NCBI RefSeq assembly: GCF_040544485.1
Contig: NZ_JBDZDV010000001.1
Span: 62,001-126,000 of the forward strand
Direction of reading: 5' to 3'
Source of the DNA: Lacicoccus halitifaciens
GTDB lineage: Bacteria > Bacillota > Bacilli > Staphylococcales > Salinicoccaceae
DNA length: 64,000 nt
Shown here: positions 60,667-64,000 of the stretch, piece by piece
Position numbering within the stretch: the first letter of the stretch is position 1
Layout: every line of letters starts with the position of its first letter
Program-made: the position numbers and the translations under genes
Notes under the pieces: model-generated
What the model was told of the DNA's origin: nothing
The model's input: only the letters and a program-made list of their open reading frames with translations
The model's database searches: none

Positions 60667-61524
60667 TTGATAAAAGAAAAAGTAAGAAAGTTAAATTATG
60701 ATGATTTTGTAGCACAAGTCAAAGAAGACAAGTTTAAAGTGGAAGAGATTAGCTATAACAATCTTATTCATGACATGCAGTATGCAAGAATGATGCATCC
60801 AAGGACTAAGAAGGATGCAGATAGATTTAATGTGACTTCTGTACAGGATTTATTCAATGAACTATGTGCAGAACATAAAGAAATCATAGATATACATACA
60901 TATTTAGAAGAGTACATGAATAGAGTAGAAGAAGCACTCGAAGATAGTGATAAGATCCAAAGTTTGCAGAGTGAAGAGATAGAAGTATACAGAATAATAA
61001 TGCGTTTACGAGGATACTCGGCTTATAAATCTAATTTAGCCGAGATTTCTTTTAAGTTAGTCGTTCAGAATATTCTGAACGAAAAATATGAAGTGAAAAT
61101 GAGTGATGATCTCGACAGAATCTTAGCTGTTGATTTAGCTGTGCTTAGTAGAGATGAAGATGTAGCACATTATGTTCATGTCACTAAAGATTCTCAGTTT
61201 GCTCATGAAAAGCTAAAGAGAAAAAGTGGTCAGGTAGTCACAGTACTCGATAGTCGTGAAATTGACTTCTTTAACTCCGATGGTACAACTCAGTACTACA
61301 GAAACACAAAAGGACATGTTTTAGCACTCTATGATGATAAAGGAAAGAACAATCACATCATAAACGGTGTATATATCTTCAAAGATGATTATGTGAGAGA
61401 GCTATTAGAAGAAAACTACGGTGAGTGCGATAAGAGTCAATATGAAGAGTTGAAATACATAAGAAGAAGCAAGAGACAAACAAGAAAAAGAGGATTCGGT
61501 ACTGTGAGCTGGATAGAAGATTAA
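60667..61524 (+). CDS. Unrecognised 285-residue protein of the element
   Basis: Soluble protein, helical in the first half and mixed in the second. Glu126 (LAEISFK), Asp156 (ILAVDLAVL) and Lys174 (HYVHVTKDS) are spaced like the core of PD-(D/E)XK nucleases, but the acidic or Gln residue two before the Lys is missing, so a degenerate fold or coincidence is equally possible. The C-terminus is basic (RRSKRQTRKRGFG). The start is a TTG behind AAAGGATG; it follows the winged-helix pair by 77 bases. Confidence 0.6.
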   Translation: MIKEKVRKLNYDDFVAQVKEDKFKVEEISYNNLIHDMQYARMMHPRTKKDADRFNVTSVQDLFNELCAEHKEIIDIHTYLEEYMNRVEEALEDSDKIQSLQSEEIEVYRIIMRLRGYSAYKSNLAEISFKLVVQNILNEKYEVKMSDDLDRILAVDLAVLSRDEDVAHYVHVTKDSQFAHEKLKRKSGQVVTVLDSREIDFFNSDGTTQYYRNTKGHVLALYDDKGKNNHIINGVYIFKDDYVRELLEENYGECDKSQYEELKYIRRSKRQTRKRGFGTVSWIED

Positions 61525-61732
61525 CAAGCTAATTAGATAGCTTCAGAGTGCGATAGCGAGCGATTAACACATACATAATACTAACTGTTCTCATGAGAAG
61601 GAGAGGGCTCAGAGAGCAGTATACAGGTGAAATACAGCTTACATAAAAAGCTGAAATACAACTATAAATAAGTGCGACAGAGCACAAAAAAAGGGAGAGA
61701 ACTACTTAAAGAAAAAAGGAATGGAATAGTAA

Positions 61733-62965
61733 TTGAATAAAGAGAAATATATTAGTAAAGATGCAGAAATGTTCATTGAGAGCCTGTTTGTGAAGCAAGA
61801 AGTTAAAGATAAAACACTAAGCGGATCAAAATTAAAGTTTGCAGGTGAGCAATTCAGAAATAAAAAAGGCTATGAACATGACTACAGAGTGTTTATATTC
61901 ACTCACTTTTTGAAGTTCTATAAGAAGTACAGTAGAAACTTCAACTATGAAGAATTTATCGGAGTATATTCAGTAGCTCTTACAGAAGCCTGTGCTGCTT
62001 TGGGTGAAAGATTCCCCGACTTCAGAGACTTCAAGTATGACAAGAAGGTACAAATGGAGACTATGAGATATCTGAAAGTAGTTATTGAAAACAGCTTATA
62101 CAGACTGAACAATCCTGACTCAATCCAAACTAAAGCAAAAGGTAAGAATGTGTTTGTTCATGCTGATATATCAAGCTTAGATGCTATACAAGATGCTTAT
62201 AGAAAGCATGATAATGAGTTTGAACTGAGTGATGAGAACAGATTGTTCAATCTCAATATAGATGAAGATAAGCTTTATGAATTCAATTATTACATACAGC
62301 ACTTTTTAAAGAACAAGTCTAGAATTCTGACGAAAAAACAATTGGATTACTATGAAAAAATTAAAGAAGTCTATGTACCTAAGAGCTCTGAAGTGACTAA
62401 GAAAGAGATGCTAGCTGAAGCAGGATATACTCAATCACAGCATCACAAGTTTATGCAGAACATAGCTAAGAGAGCTGAAACAGACTTTGAAAAATTCGGT
62501 AAGAAGAAAGCAGTTAATGAGGATCTTCGCTCTAATCTTTATAGAGTGATGAACAACTTCATTAAGATAGCTGACAGTGATGAGAACTTAAATAATCAGC
62601 AACTAAATCTAACAAGGATCATACAAGAAAACTATGAGACTGAAGACTTTGAGATTGTGATCCTTAAAGATATGAACACTGAAGAAAAGATACATATTGT
62701 AAGAGCTGTCAAAGGTCAGCACTATGTGAGTAATAAAGTGCTGTATAAGATTTATAACAACATACATACATATTTAGAAGAGAATGAAATGATCAAGGTA
62801 GAACCTTCAGAAGCAAAGAGTACATACTCAGAAAATATTCTAGGTGAGTCCACTGGACAGTCTGCTCACTTCTTCATCAATGCCAAGGGTTATGTACATG
62901 CTACGAGCTTTGAAGACATAATAGAAAGTGAGCACGATGAAGTTGAATATAAAGAAGCGTTGTAA
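61733..62965 (+). CDS. Sigma-70-like protein of the element
   Basis: 410 residues. About 50-125 looks like sigma region 2: YRVFIFTHFLKFYKKYSRNF, then NYEEFIGVYSVALTEACAAL and a helix ending in MRYLKVVIENSLYR. About 195-255 looks like region 4: ILTKKQLDYYEKIKE, then VTKKEMLAEAGYTQSQHHKF as a helix-turn-helix. A C-terminal part of about 150 residues is unlike known sigma factors. It may redirect RNA polymerase to element promoters. The start is a TTG with AAAGGAATGG about 10 bases upstream. It overlaps the HNH gene. Confidence 0.6.
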   Translation: MNKEKYISKDAEMFIESLFVKQEVKDKTLSGSKLKFAGEQFRNKKGYEHDYRVFIFTHFLKFYKKYSRNFNYEEFIGVYSVALTEACAALGERFPDFRDFKYDKKVQMETMRYLKVVIENSLYRLNNPDSIQTKAKGKNVFVHADISSLDAIQDAYRKHDNEFELSDENRLFNLNIDEDKLYEFNYYIQHFLKNKSRILTKKQLDYYEKIKEVYVPKSSEVTKKEMLAEAGYTQSQHHKFMQNIAKRAETDFEKFGKKKAVNEDLRSNLYRVMNNFIKIADSDENLNNQQLNLTRIIQENYETEDFEIVILKDMNTEEKIHIVRAVKGQHYVSNKVLYKIYNNIHTYLEENEMIKVEPSEAKSTYSENILGESTGQSAHFFINAKGYVHATSFEDIIESEHDEVEYKEAL

Positions 62966-63296
62966 TGAAGTCGGATGCAGGGAACTTATAGAGAGACGAG
63001 AGACTTATTGTGAGAAACATAAGGGAGTTGTGGATAAGAGATATAACGATTATAGAAATAAATATGATAGAGAGTACATAAGCTTCTATAGAAGCCCAAG
63101 CTGGAGAAAGAAGAGGAAGGAAGCTCTGAGACGAGATAACTGGATATGTAAAGACTGTGAGCAGGCAGGCCTCTATCAAATTGCTGAAGAAGTGCACCAT
63201 ATCATCGAAGTTAAAGACGACTGGAAGAAGAGACTAGATATAGATAACTTAGTTAGTCTGTGTAAGCTATGCCATAACAAGAGACACAATAGATAA
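62937..63296 (+). CDS. HNH endonuclease (phage type)
   Basis: 119-residue nuclease of the type encoded beside phage terminase genes. An N-terminal zinc finger uses Cys9, Cys14, Cys25 and His28; the WRKKRKEALRRDNWICKDC segment leads into the beta-beta-alpha-metal core with Cys71/Cys74, VHHI (His87-His88), DNL (Asn104) and CKLCHNKRH (Cys109/Cys112). The ATG at 62937 lies inside the sigma-like gene, a 29-base overlap; a GTG at 62928 is the alternative. A terminator follows at 63321-63348. Confidence 0.88.
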   Translation: MKLNIKKRCNEVGCRELIERRETYCEKHKGVVDKRYNDYRNKYDREYISFYRSPSWRKKRKEALRRDNWICKDCEQAGLYQIAEEVHHIIEVKDDWKKRLDIDNLVSLCKLCHNKRHNR

Positions 63297-63320
63297 GAGA
63301 ATATAGCTAATAGTAATAAG

Positions 63321-63348
63321 GTGAGAGATTAAGTTCTCTCACTTTTTT
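63321..63348 (+). terminator. Terminator after the HNH gene
   Basis: GTGAGAG and CTCTCAC pair around ATTAAGTT and are followed by six T. Confidence 0.85.
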
Positions 63349-63375
63349 GTTATGGAAAGGAGCAATAAGAATGAC

Positions 63376-63543
63376 ATGAAACACTATTGTGTAGAAGAGA
63401 AATTAAAATATGTGACTGAGTTACATGATGAAATTATAGATTATTTAGAATTAGTTCATGAGTATGATGAGCTAGATGAAGATGAATATTTAATGGCTTA
63501 TCAAGAAGCTGAGTACAAAATCAGGAACGGAGAAATTGATTAG
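63376..63543 (+). CDS. Small acidic hypothetical protein
   Basis: 55 residues (MKHYCVEEKLKYVTELHDEI at the start), acidic and helical, with no recognised motif. The start is uncertain: the ATG at 63376 lies about 14 bases after AAGGAG, while an in-frame ATG at 63352 precedes that site. Its stop codon directly abuts the start of the next gene, so the two are coupled. Confidence 0.55.
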   Translation: MKHYCVEEKLKYVTELHDEIIDYLELVHEYDELDEDEYLMAYQEAEYKIRNGEID

Positions 63544-63783
63544 ATGAGTTTGAGTCACATTAGTTTTTTAAACTGGATAACACTATTCCTATTGATATTA
63601 AGGCTGTTTGATTTCATTCAGATCAGCTGGTGGACAGTATTTCTACCGACTATCGCATGGGCAGGAATAATAGCATTGATGCTTATTTTTATAACTGTAT
63701 TGCTGGTAACAGGAGTACTAAGATCAGAAGAGTTTTTGAATAGAATTATAGAGATGAATGAAAAGAAAGGGAAACTTAAATAA
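63544..63783 (+). CDS. Transmembrane Fragile-X-F-like small membrane protein
   Basis: 79 residues with two membrane segments (about 8-25 and 34-57) joined by the conserved-looking LRLFDFIQISWWTVFLPTIAW. This pattern matches small phage and plasmid proteins annotated as transmembrane Fragile-X-F proteins, of unknown function. The ATG follows the preceding stop directly, and the stop overlaps the next start by one base. Confidence 0.7.
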   Translation: MSLSHISFLNWITLFLLILRLFDFIQISWWTVFLPTIAWAGIIALMLIFITVLLVTGVLRSEEFLNRIIEMNEKKGKLK

Positions 63784-64000
63784 TGGTGGATTATAGAGAA
63801 CTATTTGATACTAAGCTCAAAGAGAAAGCAGAGGTTAATAGTTTATTACATATAAAAGGTGAGAAGGTTAGAGCTGATCTAGAAGAGTTGTCTGAAATAC
63901 TTAAAAATATTGTAGAGGATATTGAAGGTGTCGAGTCTGAGTATATAGATGAAAATAAGGAAGTCATAGTTGGAGATAGGGATAACATTAAAGTTAAACT
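63783..64000 (+). CDS. Hypothetical protein of the element, 5' part only
   Basis: Starts MVDYRELFDTKLKEKAEVNS and stays open to the window end (72 codons seen). It is highly charged and helical, with no recognised motif. The start overlaps the previous stop by one base, placing it in the same unit as the two small genes before it. Confidence 0.6.
   Translation, partial: MVDYRELFDTKLKEKAEVNSLLHIKGEKVRADLEELSEILKNIVEDIEGVESEYIDENKEVIVGDRDNIKVK

Larger units (their letters stand above)
54469..64000. mobile_element. Left part of an integrated AT-rich element (right end outside window)
   Basis: From just after ackA to the window end the sequence is clearly AT-rich, unlike the preceding 54 kb. 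It encodes a tyrosine recombinase at the border, winged-helix proteins, a sigma-like protein, an HNH endonuclease, repeats and small genes, nearly all on the plus strand. No phage structural, portal, terminase or conjugation gene is seen, so the element type stays open. Confidence 0.85.

Noticed and set aside
1..64000. tRNA and rRNA genes
   Set aside because: I looked for typical tRNA ends and T-loop sequence (GTTCGANNC) in the gene gaps and saw none; the element does not lie at a tRNA.

Overview
The window looks like a chromosome segment of a Staphylococcaceae bacterium with fairly balanced GC, of the Salinicoccus/Jeotgalicoccus type. This is inferred from conserved gene order and protein resemblance; no database search was possible. 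The order leuS - murJ-like - pepV/dat - ytmP/trmB - ytoP - ytpQ/ytpR - FtsK/SftA-like - murC - ytxG/ytxH - ccpA - acuC/acuB/acuA <> acsA - tyrS - rpsD - ytsP - ezrA - nifS-like/thiI - nadK - sppA - tpx - ytxK - ackA is the classical Firmicutes/Staphylococcus arrangement. Genes are dense, most have strong AGGAGG-type ribosome binding sites, GTG and TTG starts are common, and converging genes often share a bidirectional terminator.

Positions 1-54460 are core genome. From 1 to 21234 lie translation and envelope genes: the leuS 3' end, an IsdG-type heme monooxygenase, a MurJ-like flippase, an RsuA-type pseudouridine synthase, dipeptidase PepV with D-amino acid transaminase, TrmB, a MalY/PatB lyase, an M42 aminopeptidase, an orphan PTS IIC protein, YtpQ/YtpR, a degenerate FtsK/SftA-like protein, MurC, YtxG/YtxH and CcpA. 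From 21283 to 25539 is the acetate module: AcsA with its likely acetyltransferase AcuA, deacetylase AcuC and CBS/ACT protein AcuB. Next are fhs, a class A penicillin-binding protein and tyrS behind a tyrosine T-box. From 31684 to 43670 is a looser region of transporters, hydrolases and small proteins, some possibly lineage-specific. From 43793 to 54460 the conserved order resumes with rpsD, ezrA, thiI, nadK, sppA, tpx, ytxK and ackA.

Directly after ackA the base composition falls sharply to AT-rich and stays so to the window end. This is the left end of an integrated element of at least 9.5 kb. It carries a tyrosine recombinase beside a palindromic candidate attachment core, a winged-helix protein, a coiled-coil lipoprotein, a 129-bp tandem repeat array, small DNA-binding or coiled-coil proteins, a hairpin and direct-repeat region resembling an origin or operator, two adjacent proteins each with two winged-helix-like segments, an unrecognised protein, a sigma-factor-like protein, an HNH endonuclease and small proteins. 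No phage structural, terminase or conjugation gene is visible inside the window. The right end is outside it, so whether this is a prophage, a satellite or an integrative plasmid is open.

The strongest leads are: (1) the FtsK/SftA-like gene whose Walker A slot has lost the lysine and serine; (2) the integrated element's module of iteron-like repeats, paired winged-helix proteins and a sigma-like factor; (3) the 129-bp repeat array; (4) the 52-bp intergenic repeats at 2008-2276; (5) a perfect palindrome on the -35 box of pepV-dat.
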